Part shown: positions 17,771-27,294 of the stretch, one piece after another | Numbering within the stretch: position 1 is the first letter of the stretch | Layout of the letters: each line of letters opens with the position of its first letter | Source of the DNA: Bacillus sp. SORGH_AS_0510 | GTDB taxonomy: Bacteria; Bacillota; Bacilli; Bacillales; Cytobacillaceae | Direction of reading: 5' to 3' | Length of the DNA: 64,000 bases | Assembly (NCBI RefSeq): GCF_030818775.1 | Contig: NZ_JAUTAU010000001.1 | Span: forward strand, 1,368,001-1,432,000 | Program-made: the position numbers and the translations under genes | Notes under the pieces: model-generated | Told to the model about the DNA's origin: nothing | Database searches by the model: none | Seen by the model: the letters and a program-made list of their open reading frames with translations, nothing else

Positions 17771-18001
17771 TTAAACTCTGTCAGTTTCAGGCTCTCTTAC
17801 ACGCTCTTCATTTGGTTTAAAGAGTAGACCAAGGTTAATGAGACCTGCAATACCTACTAAACCGTAAATAATTCTGGAGATAGCTGAATCTTGGCCTCCA
17901 AAAATTGCAGCAACAAGATCAAATTGAAAGAAGCCAATCAACCCCCAGTTAATGGCGCCGATAATAGTAAGAACTAGTGCAATACGTTGAATAGAACTCA
18001 T
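17771..18001 (-). CDS. yuzA: DUF378 membrane protein (YuzA)
   Basis: A 76-aa protein with two transmembrane helices: residues about 4-27 (RIALVLTIIGAINWGLIGFF) and 42-62 (SRIIYGLVGIAGLINLGLLF), the GAINWGLIG pattern being the DUF378 mark. The C-terminus is charged. B. subtilis YuzA lies next to yugI, so the position is syntenic. The function is unknown. ATG 18001 follows AAAGGAGGAAATTTTG; an in-frame TTG one codon earlier is less favourable. Confidence 0.85.
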   Translation of the reverse strand: MSSIQRIALVLTIIGAINWGLIGFFQFDLVAAIFGGQDSAISRIIYGLVGIAGLINLGLLFKPNEERVREPETDRV

Positions 18002-18140
18002 CAAAATTTCCTCCTTTAGGATGGTTTCATTTAATAGTTTGAATCATTTATTTCAAAACTATTCATGAATTAATAATCATTATTTTTGCAAAAAAAAAGA
18101 TAATAACTAATAATGTTTAATGAAAGGGAGAGTGCATACG

Positions 18141-19304
18141 ATGGAAAATTTCATTTTTTACAATCCAACAAAGTTAATCTTTGGTAAGGGGCAACTCGAA
18201 CAATTAAAAAAGGAAGTACCGGCATATGGAAAAAAAGTATTACTTGTTTATGGCGGGGGGAGTATTAAAAAGAGCGGCTTATACGATAAGGTTACTGCAC
18301 TTTTACAAGAAATAGGAGCAGAAGTATTTGAACTTTCAGGTGTGGAACCAAACCCACGAATTTCTACTGCTCGAAAAGGCGTAGAGATTTGTAAAAAGGA
18401 AGGTATTGAATTTCTTTTAGCCGTGGGTGGAGGCAGTGTAATTGACTGTACAAAGCTGATTGCTGCAGGGGCTAAATATGATGGCGATGCCTGGGATTTG
18501 GTTGTTAAGAAGGCGTTCGCACGTGAAGCACTTCCATTTGGAACCGTTCTAACTCTTGCTGCAACAGGTTCGGAAATGAACGCAGGATCGGTTATCACAA
18601 ATTGGGAAACAAATGAAAAATACGGCTGGGGAAGTCCAGTAACATTCCCGAAATTCTCCATTCTAGATCCTGTACACACATATACAGTACCGAAGAACCA
18701 AACAATTTATGGAATTGTGGACATGATGTCCCATGTACTTGAACATTACTTCCATTTGGAAGAAAATACTGATTTCCAAGACCGTATGTGTGAGTCTTTA
18801 CTATTGACGATTATGGAAACAGCACCTAAATTATTAGCTGATCTTGAAAATTACGATTATAGAGCAACCATTTTATATAGCGGTACAATGGCATTAAATG
18901 GAATTTTAAATATGGGATATCGAGGGGATTGGGCCACTCACAATCTGGAACACGCGGTATCAGCGGTATATGATATTCCGCATGGTGGCGGATTGGCTAT
19001 CCTATTCCCACACTGGATGAGACACAATTTAGAAGTAAAACCAGAAAGATTTAAGCAGCTAGCAGTAAGAGTATTTGGTGTAAACCCTGAAGGAAAGACA
19101 GCTGAAGAAGCAGGTCTTGAAGGAATTCAAAAGCTGCGTGAATTCTGGAATAGCATTGAAGCACCTGCTCGTTTAGCAGATTACGACATTGATGACAGCA
19201 AGTTGGAATTAATGGCTGACCGTGCAATGGCAAACGGTGAATTCGGTAACTTTAAAAAGTTGAACAAAGAAGACACCTTAGCCATTTATCGTGCATCACT
19301 ATAA
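18141..19304 (+). CDS. yugJ: Iron-containing alcohol dehydrogenase (YugJ/YugK, butanol dehydrogenase type)
   Basis: A 387-aa group III alcohol dehydrogenase that reduces aldehydes with NAD(P)H. The dinucleotide-binding part shows [10 protein letters not shown] and [12 protein letters not shown] near residue 95. The metal site follows in [10 protein letters not shown], then the His residues in [34 protein letters not shown] and the surrounding segments. It is very close to B. subtilis YugJ and YugK, which occupy the same neighbourhood. ATG 18141 has AAAGGGAGAG nine bases upstream. It is a single gene ending in a terminator. Confidence 0.9.
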   Translation: MENFIFYNPTKLIFGKGQLEQLKKEVPAYGKKVLLVYGGGSIKKSGLYDKVTALLQEIGAEVFELSGVEPNPRISTARKGVEICKKEGIEFLLAVGGGSVIDCTKLIAAGAKYDGDAWDLVVKKAFAREALPFGTVLTLAATGSEMNAGSVITNWETNEKYGWGSPVTFPKFSILDPVHTYTVPKNQTIYGIVDMMSHVLEHYFHLEENTDFQDRMCESLLLTIMETAPKLLADLENYDYRATILYSGTMALNGILNMGYRGDWATHNLEHAVSAVYDIPHGGGLAILFPHWMRHNLEVKPERFKQLAVRVFGVNPEGKTAEEAGLEGIQKLREFWNSIEAPARLADYDIDDSKLELMADRAMANGEFGNFKKLNKEDTLAIYRASL

Positions 19305-19312
19305 TGAAGGAA

Positions 19313-19344
19313 GACTCGGACAAAGATTGTCCGAGTTTTTTCTT
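19313..19344 (+). terminator. Intrinsic terminator after yugJ
   Basis: ACTCGGACAA / TTGTCCGAGT stem, 4-nt loop, then TTTTT. Confidence 0.88.
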
Positions 19345-19479
19345 TCAATTTTTACGGAAAATGACAATTTTTTTAAAACTGTCGAAAATGGGTACGCTTA
19401 CAAGAGGATACCTTTCTTGATTATCCGCTCGTCATTGGTTAAAGTGGTTATTGAAAAATAAATTTATGGAGGATCATAC

Positions 19480-20831
19480 ATGACACACGTTCGTTTTGAT
19501 TACTCAAAAGCACTAACCTTTTTTGGGGAACATGAACTTACATATCTGCGTGATGCAGTAAAAGTAGCACACCATTCTTTACATGAGAAAACGGGAGCAG
19601 GAAATGATTTCTTAGGATGGATTGACCTGCCAACCAATTATGATAAAGAAGAATTTGCTCGTATTCAGAAATCTGCTGAGAAAATTAAAGGCGATTCCGA
19701 TATTCTTCTTGTCATTGGAATTGGCGGTTCATATCTTGGAGCAAGAGCAGCCATTGAAATGCTTCAGCACAGTTTTTATAATGCTCTAACAAAGGAACAG
19801 CGTAAAACCCCACAAATCATCTTTGTTGGTAATAATATCAGTTCCACCTATATGAGAGATTTAATGGATCTTCTTGAAGGTAAAGATTTTTCAATCAACG
19901 TGATTTCTAAATCTGGAACACCACGACAGAACCTGCTATCGCCTTCCGTATCTTCCGCAAGCTTCTTGAGGAAAAGTATGGGGTAGAAGAATCTCGCAAA
20001 AGAATCTATGCGACAACAGACAAAGCTAGAGGGGCATTAAAAACCCTTGCGACAGAAGAAGGCTACGAAACTTTTGTCATTGCAGATGATATCGGTGGTC
20101 GTTATTCTGTTTTAACAGCTGTAGGACTTCTTCCAATAGCAGTAAGTGGCGCTAAAATCGAAAAAATGATGGAAGGTGCTGCTCAAGCTCAAGAGGACTT
20201 TGGACATTCAGAGCTTGAAGAGAATCCTGCTTATCAGTACGCAGCCGTTAGAAATGCCCTCTATAACAAAGGGAAAACGATTGAAATGCTGATTAACTAT
20301 GAGCCAGGCCTTCAGTATTTCTCAGAATGGTGGAAGCAGCTATTTGGAGAAAGTGAAGGAAAGGATCAAAAGGGAATTTTCCCATCCTCAGCGAATTTCT
20401 CAACCGATCTTCACTCCCTTGGACAATATGTTCAGGAAGGTCGCCGCGATTTATTTGAAACCATTATTAAGGTGGAAAAGCCTCGTCATGAGTTGAAAAT
20501 TGAAGCGGTTGACAATGATTTGGATGGTCTTAATTATTTGGCAGGACAAACAGTGGATTTCGTCAATAATAAAGCATTTGAAGGGACAATGCTTGCACAT
20601 ACAGACGGTGGCGTGCCAAACTTAATTGTATCTATCCCTGCAATGGATGAATACACGTTTGGATACCTAGTCTACTTCTTCGAGAAGGCTTGTGCGATGA
20701 GCGGTTATCTTCTAGGTGTCAATCCATTTGACCAGCCGGGTGTTGAGGCATATAAAGTTAACATGTTTGCCCTTCTAGGCAAGCCTGGATTTGAAGAGAA
20801 GAAAGCAGAATTAGAAAAGCGTTTGAAATAA
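19480..20831 (+). pseudogene. pgi: Glucose-6-phosphate isomerase, frameshifted
   Basis: The full pgi gene is present but split between two frames. Residues 1-147 read normally ([28 protein letters not shown]) and then shift. After SGT the DNA has ACACCACGACAGAACCT, where ACAACGACAGAACCT would encode TTTEP, so two bases (CC at about 19921-19922) appear inserted. The continuing frame encodes the rest of a normal enzyme, with [24 protein letters not shown] and [11 protein letters not shown] to a typical C-terminus. The frame disrupted is the sugar-phosphate-binding SGTTTEP loop of the SIS domain. A sequencing or assembly error is a serious alternative, because glycolysis and gluconeogenesis depend on this gene. 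Confidence 0.88.
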
Positions 20832-20838
20832 GGTGGAG

Positions 20839-20877
20839 AAAGAGTGCTGATGCAAATAATGCGTCAGTACTCTTTTG
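20839..20877 (+). terminator. Intrinsic terminator after pgi
   Basis: AAAGAGT-GCTGATGC and GCGTCAGT-ACTCTTT form a long stem with a short loop, then TTTTG. Confidence 0.78.
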
Positions 20878-20934
20878 TTATGAAACGCTTTTGTTTGGAG
20901 AAACTAACCCTAATGACTAAAGGGGGTAGTAAAT

Positions 20935-21342
20935 ATGATTGAATTACCATCAAAGGTTGAAGGGTTGCAGTTCGATTTATTTAAACTCGAGCAAAAATTA
21001 AAGCCAATTGGCTATTCAATTGGCGGCAACTGGGATTATGATCATGGTGCTTTTGACTATAAGTTGAATGATGAAGATGGATACCAATTTTTAAGGTTAC
21101 CATTTTCTGCAATCGACGGGCAGCTTGATGCTAGGAATTGTACCGTAGAATTAGGACGACCGTTTCTGTTGTCACATATATATGAAGGAAATCTAGACGA
21201 TGATGCATCTACAGGAACCTTTTCAGGTTCTATTAATCAATTTCAGGATCCAATTGATAAAGATGCGAGCTTTCCTAAAAAGTATGTAGACACCGGGAAG
21301 TCCCTTGTTTCAGAATTAGAAATGATTCTTTTAGAAGAGTAA
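20935..21342 (+). CDS. yugN: YugN-like family protein
   Basis: A 135-aa soluble protein matching the YugN family by length and by the pattern GYSIGGNWDYDHGAFDYKL...YQFLRLPF. Its function is unknown. Position after pgi and before yugO matches B. subtilis. AAAGGGGG stands eight bases before the ATG. It converges with yugO with only two bases between stop codons, so no separate terminator fits between them. Confidence 0.85.
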   Translation: MIELPSKVEGLQFDLFKLEQKLKPIGYSIGGNWDYDHGAFDYKLNDEDGYQFLRLPFSAIDGQLDARNCTVELGRPFLLSHIYEGNLDDDASTGTFSGSINQFQDPIDKDASFPKKYVDTGKSLVSELEMILLEE

Positions 21343-21344
21343 TT

Positions 21345-22325
21345 TTATTTAAATAATAACAATTCATCGTTTTTCTCAATTAAAATGGAGTGGGAAGGAT
21401 TCAACACAATATCTTCCCCTCTTTTTACTCCAAATAAAAGAAATCCTTTCAGCATTAATTCTTGATTGCATTCTCCAAAGGTTTTCCCTACTAACGTTTC
21501 CTCAACTGACCGCGAGGAAAACCTCCTTTCCTGAAGCTGGTGAACTACATTGGACAAGAGCCCTCCCCCATTGGAATGTAGACTATGAATCATAAAAACA
21601 CTTGTCAGTTTATTGGATTGTATGACCTCGTCAGCGCCAGCGCGATACGCATTAACGACTTGTTCGGCAGTTAGAATCTCAACAATGCATTTAACATCAC
21701 TACAAAGTCCTTTTATGGTTAGTAATGTTAATATACTATTCATATCCGCCTGAAGCTCATCATTTCCTCTGTCGGCTGTAATTAGTACTCTCTCAGCATT
21801 TACTATATCACTTTTTATTATCGTTTCATCAACATGGCCTTTACCTTGGATAAAATGAACATAGTTTGAGTTAACAGGATTTGTTGCAAGTGTTTCATCA
21901 ATTAGAACAACCATCTGTGGGAATTCAATCAGACTATGGATTAATCCTTTCGACCTTTCATTCCAGCCGATAATAATTATATGACCCTTTCCTTTAAACG
22001 GAATTTTCCCTTCGAAAAAGGCATTCTGTGTAGTTACAGCAGTAGCAGCTAATGTTCCAAAGTAGGAGGAAACTAATCCTGCACCAAGTAATATCAAAAT
22101 TAATGCTGTCATTCTTCCGTAAAAAGAATGCGGTACATAATCGCCATATCCAACAGTTGAAGCGGTAATGATGGCCCACCAAATACCATCAAAAATAGTA
22201 GGAAAGGTTTGAGGTTCTAAAAAGTGAATGGAAATGCCAAAAATAAGAAATACAAGCATGGCCATTAATAGTATCCGGATCAGGATCGGCATTCGTAAAA
22301 AGCTTATATAAACTTTGTTTGACAT
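21345..22325 (-). CDS. yugO: Potassium channel protein YugO
   Basis: A 326-aa two-transmembrane potassium channel with a cytosolic RCK/TrkA-N regulatory domain. TM1 is about residues 13-35, the pore helix and selectivity filter TVGYGD lie near residue 55, and TM2 (ALILILLGAGLVSSYFGTLA) is about 70-95. The TrkA-N domain follows with HIIIIGWNERSKG near residue 112. In B. subtilis YugO releases K+ in the electrical signalling of biofilms. ATG 22325 has GGGAGG eight bases upstream; GTG three codons earlier overlaps that site. Confidence 0.92.
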   Translation of the reverse strand: MSNKVYISFLRMPILIRILLMAMLVFLIFGISIHFLEPQTFPTIFDGIWWAIITASTVGYGDYVPHSFYGRMTALILILLGAGLVSSYFGTLAATAVTTQNAFFEGKIPFKGKGHIIIIGWNERSKGLIHSLIEFPQMVVLIDETLATNPVNSNYVHFIQGKGHVDETIIKSDIVNAERVLITADRGNDELQADMNSILTLLTIKGLCSDVKCIVEILTAEQVVNAYRAGADEVIQSNKLTSVFMIHSLHSNGGGLLSNVVHQLQERRFSSRSVEETLVGKTFGECNQELMLKGFLLFGVKRGEDIVLNPSHSILIEKNDELLLFK

Positions 22326-22384
22326 ATTCTTCACCTCCCATTCGATAGTACCTATTATTATCCAAAATGGCAGTTCTCATTAAC

Positions 22385-22435
22385 CGCAAAAAAAGAAAGA
22401 GGCTGACCCCAATGAGCCAGCCTCTTTCCTGAGAG
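22385..22435 (-). terminator. Intrinsic terminator of the exporter-regulator operon
   Basis: Read on the minus strand: GAAAGAGGCTG...CAGCCTCTTTC followed by T residues, just after the HTH gene stop. Confidence 0.85.
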
Positions 22436-22439
22436 AAGG

Positions 22440-23027
22440 TTATTCAGCATCCTCGACCCGATAGCTTAACATGATATAAGCATATTTGGACTTCTTATTA
22501 CGTTCTTCTTCTGAGAGCTTCGGCAGGTTTGATTCATCAAAGGGTTCTTTTCCTCCATTATCTTCGCGGATCGACCGAAGCATTCGCCCGTGGGAAGATT
22601 CCCACTCTTTCCCTGTCATGGTGGGCAAACTAATCATTAGATTCACTTGCTTATCAAGATCAGATTTCCCTTTTTTTAATTCCGATTGAAGCAGCTTTAG
22701 ACCAGGCTCAAGAAGTTTCATGATTTCTTCCATAACCGCATCATGATGGTCTTTTAACAAGGCTTCATCTAATTCAAATCTCTTTCCTGCAATCTTGGTC
22801 CTTTGATAGTATTTTTCAATTAAGTTGCCGTGCTGACGTGTTTCCACTAACTCTAATAATCCAGCTTCCTCAAGTTTTTTAACATGGTAATATAAACGTG
22901 ATTGTTTTTCATTTAATTCCTCCGCCATTTGGCTGACGGTCACAGGTTCGCCAGCAATATCAAGAATACTCCGTTTCCTTACATCTAGCATCATCTTAGC
23001 AATTTCAATATCATCTATCTTTTTCAC
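22440..23027 (-). CDS. ArsR-like winged-helix transcriptional regulator
   Basis: A 195-aa regulator. Residues about 12-85 form a winged helix-turn-helix (RKRSILDIAGEPVTVSQMAEEL, KQSRLYYHVKKLEEAGLLELVETRQHG) like the ArsR/HTH_20 group. The C-terminal 110 residues are helical and could bind a ligand. It begins at GTG with GGAGGT upstream, 16 bases after the MFS exporter gene, so the two form one operon. By this arrangement it probably represses the exporter. A candidate operator lies upstream of the MFS gene at 24343-24380. Confidence 0.85.
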   Translation of the reverse strand: MKKIDDIEIAKMMLDVRKRSILDIAGEPVTVSQMAEELNEKQSRLYYHVKKLEEAGLLELVETRQHGNLIEKYYQRTKIAGKRFELDEALLKDHHDAVMEEIMKLLEPGLKLLQSELKKGKSDLDKQVNLMISLPTMTGKEWESSHGRMLRSIREDNGGKEPFDESNLPKLSEEERNKKSKYAYIMLSYRVEDAE

Positions 23028-23043
23028 AACCGTACCTCCAACA

Positions 23044-24312
23044 TTAATTCACTGCAGCAGGCTGCTTGGCTTTTCCGACAGCGTCTACCTCACTGTGTTC
23101 CGAAAGGCTTCTATATCCCTTAAGTAGTGGCATTAAGACCGCTACTATGATTAAAAGGCCGCCTGAAATAGCAGTTCCATATAATACACCTATTTCTTTG
23201 GACAACCACCCGCCTACTAAAATGCCAATAATAGAGGAGGTGCTTGCCGTAATTCCTAATAAAGAGGAGCCCCTCCCTCTAAAGGCAGCAGGTGTAACTT
23301 TTAAAAATAAACTGCTCAATGGGACGTTCAAAAAGGCATTTAATATACCTACCATTATACTCCAAATATAGACAGGCAGAAGGCCAAATTGGAAACGGAA
23401 GGTGTCTACAGGGATGATGACGACCATCCAAAGGCCGATTACTGCAGTACCGGCTAAAAAAATGGTACTTGGTTTAAACCTCTTTAGTGCAAAAGGTGCC
23501 GCAAAGCCTGCACCAAAAATAACTCCTAATGCGGTAGCAGCCTCAATAAAACCAAAGTGAAAAGCGGACACATGAAATTGATTGGTGAGCACAGCGATAA
23601 GATTGGTGTTTAAGATTCCGCATACAAAGGTAATCGGAAACAAAAGAATCAGTAAAAATCGTAAAGCCGGCATTCCTAACACTTCTTTAACACCGGATTG
23701 AATGGACTTGAAATAAGTTTCTTTATGGTTGTCTTTGGGATGTTTTACTTTTCCAAGATTTCGGAGAGTTAGAATGAAAAGAGCTGAAAGACCAAAAGTA
23801 ACCGCATCAATGGTAAAGATGAAATCATAATTGTTTGTCATCATTAATAAGGCACCAACGGAAGGACCAATAATATCCATTGCGGCTCTTGTCGATTGGG
23901 ACAAAGAAATGGCTTGTTGAATATTTTCTTCTCCCACTAGGTCAGGAATGGATGAGGAACGGGCTGGGTCGAAAAGAGCGGAACCAAGACCTTGGAAAGC
24001 TATTAGTAAAATTAATGCCGCGGCAGAGTGGTGGAAGGGGATCATGAGAAGTACGATAATCATACGGTAGAAATCAGCTCCGACCATTAACCATTTACGG
24101 TTGTATTTATCCGCTAATGGCCCTAAGAAAATACCAAAGAAGGCCGTGGGCAGAAGTTGAGCGAAAATCACTAATCCGATGGCTAAAGGATCATTTGTTA
24201 ATGTGGCGACTAAGTAGACAATGGCGATCCGTGTAAATCCATCACCAAGTTGGGAAATAATTTGGCCAACCCAAAATCGAAAATAAGCTCGGTTATTAAG
24301 AAGCTTTAACAT
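23044..24312 (-). CDS. MFS exporter (EntS/macrolide-efflux-like)
   Basis: A 422-aa major facilitator with twelve predicted membrane segments. It opens LNNRAYFRFWVGQIISQLGDGF, typical of the MFS_3 group, and the cytosolic loop 2-3 motif is GPLADKYNRKWLM near residue 65. Group members export drugs or siderophores; the substrate here cannot be told. It is the first gene of a two-gene operon with the ArsR-like regulator. ATG 24312 has GGAAGGATG about eight bases upstream. Confidence 0.88.
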   Translation of the reverse strand: MLKLLNNRAYFRFWVGQIISQLGDGFTRIAIVYLVATLTNDPLAIGLVIFAQLLPTAFFGIFLGPLADKYNRKWLMVGADFYRMIIVLLMIPFHHSAAALILLIAFQGLGSALFDPARSSSIPDLVGEENIQQAISLSQSTRAAMDIIGPSVGALLMMTNNYDFIFTIDAVTFGLSALFILTLRNLGKVKHPKDNHKETYFKSIQSGVKEVLGMPALRFLLILLFPITFVCGILNTNLIAVLTNQFHVSAFHFGFIEAATALGVIFGAGFAAPFALKRFKPSTIFLAGTAVIGLWMVVIIPVDTFRFQFGLLPVYIWSIMVGILNAFLNVPLSSLFLKVTPAAFRGRGSSLLGITASTSSIIGILVGGWLSKEIGVLYGTAISGGLLIIVAVLMPLLKGYRSLSEHSEVDAVGKAKQPAAVN

Positions 24313-24342
24313 GAATGTTCATCCTTCCAAAATATATTTTAC

Positions 24343-24380
24343 CGTTAAAATAATTTTTAGTGATTAAATTTATTTTAACG
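24343..24380. promoter_or_regulatory. Inverted-repeat operator upstream of the MFS-regulator operon
   Basis: CGTTAAAATAA at 24343-24353 is repeated in inverted form as TTATTTTAACG at 24370-24380, with a 16-bp spacer. It lies 31 bp before the MFS start codon and is a natural site for the regulator encoded in the same operon. Confidence 0.6.
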
Positions 24381-24559
24381 TAACCTCACCAATATGTAAA
24401 TAATGGAAATTGTCTAGTTTTGTCGTTAATGATAATTTTCTTTAAATGTGAATTATCCTCATTTTCCCTAACTTGTAAGGATAAAGGAATAATTTTCATC
24501 AATGCAGCAAAATTTAATACGGAGGTCTCTTTGAGAAGAAGATTTTGAGGTGTAGAAGA

Positions 24560-26236
24560 GTGGGTATTGAAACGAAAAAAGAGCAGAGACGAATCCTCTT
24601 TGCATTCCTTGTACTAGCGATCTATCTCTCACCGCTATTTATTCTGCAGGAACATGCACATATCCGGGTCCATGATAACTTAGATTCTAATCTGGCTTGG
24701 TATAAGGTGCTTGCGAGAAGTGGGCAAATGTTTGGTGAGGTCGATGCAACCATTCCTCAAATTATCAACGGGCAACTTCAGAGGAATGCTTTTGGGACGG
24801 AATACAGCATTATAGTATGGTTATACGATCTTTTTCCAACAATGATTGCCTATGGACTCAGTCAGGCATTAACAAGAGTGGTTGCCTTTATCGGAATGTA
24901 TGTATTGTTAAAGAAACATATTTTACCGGGTGAAAAATGGTTAGATCTGCAGGTCGGATGTGCACTTGCCTTTGCCTTAACCCCTTTTTGGCCGTCAGGA
25001 ATGCTAAGCACCTTAGGGATGCCATTAGCACTGTGGGCCTTCTTAAATATTCGAGCTGGAAGTGGCAGTTGGAAGGATTATCTTGTCCTCACTTTACTTC
25101 CGTTTTACGCAAGTATTGTCTTAGGCTTCTTCTTTTTTTTAAGTGCCATGGGCCTCTTCTGGCTAGTTGATGGTTTACGGGGGAAGGGTTGGAATCTTCG
25201 ATTTTTGGCGGCCATTGCCTATATGACTATTATTTTTATGCTTGTGGAGTATCGTCTCGTTTATTCTTTTCTGTATACAACAGAGCCAAATAGTAGGGAT
25301 GAATATTTTCATGCCCACTTATCTTTTTGGAAAGCAGTAAGGCTCACCTTAAAAAACTACACGCTAGGTCATACTCATGTCATGACCGTACATACCTTAT
25401 TCATTCTTCCTGCCACATTTATTGCTATGTATTTTGTTTTTAAAAAAAACCTATGGAAGCAGGAAAGACTGTTTGTGTTTTTATTTGCGTTGAATATCAT
25501 GTTATCCATTTGGTATGCTTTTTGGTTTTATGAAGGCTGGCTTCCATTAACCAGACGATTTCATTTCATGGATACCTTTAATTTTGCACGCTATCATTTT
25601 TTGAGACCGATGGTTATTTATAGCAGCTTTGCCCTTTCCTTAAAAATTATCTCTTTACAAGGTATAAGCTGGAGGAAGACAGGAAAGTGGTTCCTTCTAT
25701 TACAAATTTTTGTTTTAGGCTTGTTTAACGATGAAATCATTTATCAACAAAAGCCGACTGTCCAGGAATTTTTTGCGGAGGATTTGTTCGAGGACATTAA
25801 GGAGCATATCGGTCTTCGGCAAGAGGAGTACCGGGTGGCAAGTATCGGTATCCATCCAGCAATCTCACAGTATAATGGATTTTACACTCTCGATACCTAT
25901 AATAATTTTTATCCTTTAAGCTATAAACATCAATTTAGGAAAATAATTGAAAAGGAATTAGCTAAAAATAAAATCATTCGTAAGTATTTCGACCAATGGG
26001 GCGGCCGATGTTATCTGTTTACAGGACAGCTGGGAAAGAGATACATGATTAAAAAAGATTCAAAACGACATTTGAAACATTTACAGCTGAATACAAAAGT
26101 GTTTAAAGAAATGGGCGGCCGCTACATCTTTTCAGCTTTACCAATCGATAATGCCGAAGAAATTCAGCTTTCGTTGGAACGAGTATTTGTTTCAAAAAAA
26201 TCAGCATGGAAAATTTACTTGTATAAGACTTTGTAG
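24560..26236 (+). CDS. DUF6044 / YkoS-like membrane glycosylation protein
   Basis: A 558-aa membrane protein with about ten hydrophobic segments in residues 15-390 and a C-terminal soluble part of about 160 residues. An early extracytoplasmic loop contains HDNLDSNLAWYK, a conserved acidic segment of the kind found in GT-C glycosyltransferases. It resembles B. subtilis YkoS (DUF6044), which also neighbours a GtrB-like transferase. GTG 24560 follows GAGGTG at seven bases. With the next two genes it forms a set like the CsbB-GtcA-YfhO teichoic-acid glycosylation systems, where this protein would transfer the sugar outside the membrane. The acceptor is unknown. Confidence 0.75.
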   Translation: MGIETKKEQRRILFAFLVLAIYLSPLFILQEHAHIRVHDNLDSNLAWYKVLARSGQMFGEVDATIPQIINGQLQRNAFGTEYSIIVWLYDLFPTMIAYGLSQALTRVVAFIGMYVLLKKHILPGEKWLDLQVGCALAFALTPFWPSGMLSTLGMPLALWAFLNIRAGSGSWKDYLVLTLLPFYASIVLGFFFFLSAMGLFWLVDGLRGKGWNLRFLAAIAYMTIIFMLVEYRLVYSFLYTTEPNSRDEYFHAHLSFWKAVRLTLKNYTLGHTHVMTVHTLFILPATFIAMYFVFKKNLWKQERLFVFLFALNIMLSIWYAFWFYEGWLPLTRRFHFMDTFNFARYHFLRPMVIYSSFALSLKIISLQGISWRKTGKWFLLLQIFVLGLFNDEIIYQQKPTVQEFFAEDLFEDIKEHIGLRQEEYRVASIGIHPAISQYNGFYTLDTYNNFYPLSYKHQFRKIIEKELAKNKIIRKYFDQWGGRCYLFTGQLGKRYMIKKDSKRHLKHLQLNTKVFKEMGGRYIFSALPIDNAEEIQLSLERVFVSKKSAWKIYLYKTL

Positions 26237-26256
26237 ACACCGGGGGTTTTGAACAG

Positions 26257-27294
26257 ATGATGGAACCAGTCCTTACTATAGTTGTACCATGCTATAACGA
26301 AGAAGAAGTCTTGCCTGATACAATGGATCAACTCCAGTGGTTATTACATGATTTAATCAATGAGTCACTTGTTTCTAGAAAAAGTAGAATCTTATTTGTG
26401 GATGATGGCAGTAAGGACCGCACATGGGAGATGATTTATAAAGAAGGACTTCGGAGTGAGTTTGTACGAGGATTAAAATTATCGCGAAATGTTGGCCACC
26501 AAAATGCCCTGCTTGCGGGATTATTTGCCGCAAATGAACTTTCGGATTGTGTAGTTTCCATCGATGCAGATCTACAAGATGATATCCAAGTCATTCGTGA
26601 TTTTATCAAGAAGTTTCAAGAAGGGTTTGAAATTGTTTATGGAGTCCGTAAAGGCAGGGATTCAGATACATTTTTTAAACGAAGTACCGCACAAGGATTT
26701 TATAAAGTTATGAAAAAGATGGGGGTTGACCTTGTCTATAATCATGCAGATTTTCGCTTAATGAGTAAAAGGGCCATAAAGGAGTTAGAGCGGTTTAAGG
26801 AAGTAAATATGTTTTTAAGGGGGATTGTTCCGCTCCTTGGTTTTCAATCGGAAATTGTTTATTATGATCGCTTGGAAAGACAGGCAGGTGAGACCAAGTA
26901 CCCGTTGAAAAAGATGCTTAGCTTTGCTTTTGATGGAATCACTTCCTTTTCAATTTCACCGATCCGCTTTGTTTTGTTAACAGGATTCATTTCCTTTTTC
27001 TTGAGCCTCTTGTTCGGAGGATATTTTTTAACTCTGAAATTTTTGGGTCATACTACAATGGGCTGGACATCTCTTATCACATCCATCTGGTTAATTGGTG
27101 GTCTTCAATTAATCGCCATTGGCTTAATTGGTGAGTATGTCGGTAAAATCTATAAGGAAACCAAGCAACGACCAAAGTACATCGTGGATATCGATTCCTT
27201 TAATTTGGCAAAAGCAAGACATCATTTGCTGAATCAGCCAATAGAAGATGAGGGATATAGTCTTGATTTTAGAAAAGTATCTGATTCTAACTAA
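26257..27294 (+). CDS. Polyprenyl-phosphate glycosyltransferase, GT2 family (GtrB/YkoT-like)
   Basis: A 345-aa enzyme expected to load a sugar onto undecaprenyl phosphate on the cytosolic side. The GT2 domain starts LTIVVPCYNEEEVLP, then ILFVDDGSKDRTW and the DxD region SIDADLQDD near residue 103. Two C-terminal membrane helices are at about 235-260 and 268-292, and the tail IGEYVGKIYKETKQRPKY is typical of GtrB/DPM-like enzymes. The gene starts 20 bp after the DUF6044 gene and overlaps the GtrA gene, so the three are one operon. Confidence 0.9.
   Translation: MMEPVLTIVVPCYNEEEVLPDTMDQLQWLLHDLINESLVSRKSRILFVDDGSKDRTWEMIYKEGLRSEFVRGLKLSRNVGHQNALLAGLFAANELSDCVVSIDADLQDDIQVIRDFIKKFQEGFEIVYGVRKGRDSDTFFKRSTAQGFYKVMKKMGVDLVYNHADFRLMSKRAIKELERFKEVNMFLRGIVPLLGFQSEIVYYDRLERQAGETKYPLKKMLSFAFDGITSFSISPIRFVLLTGFISFFLSLLFGGYFLTLKFLGHTTMGWTSLITSIWLIGGLQLIAIGLIGEYVGKIYKETKQRPKYIVDIDSFNLAKARHHLLNQPIEDEGYSLDFRKVSDSN

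Noticed and set aside
19480..19986. Two separate genes in place of pgi
   Set aside because: Both parts are contiguous pieces of one enzyme, joined at the SGTTTEP motif with a two-base difference.
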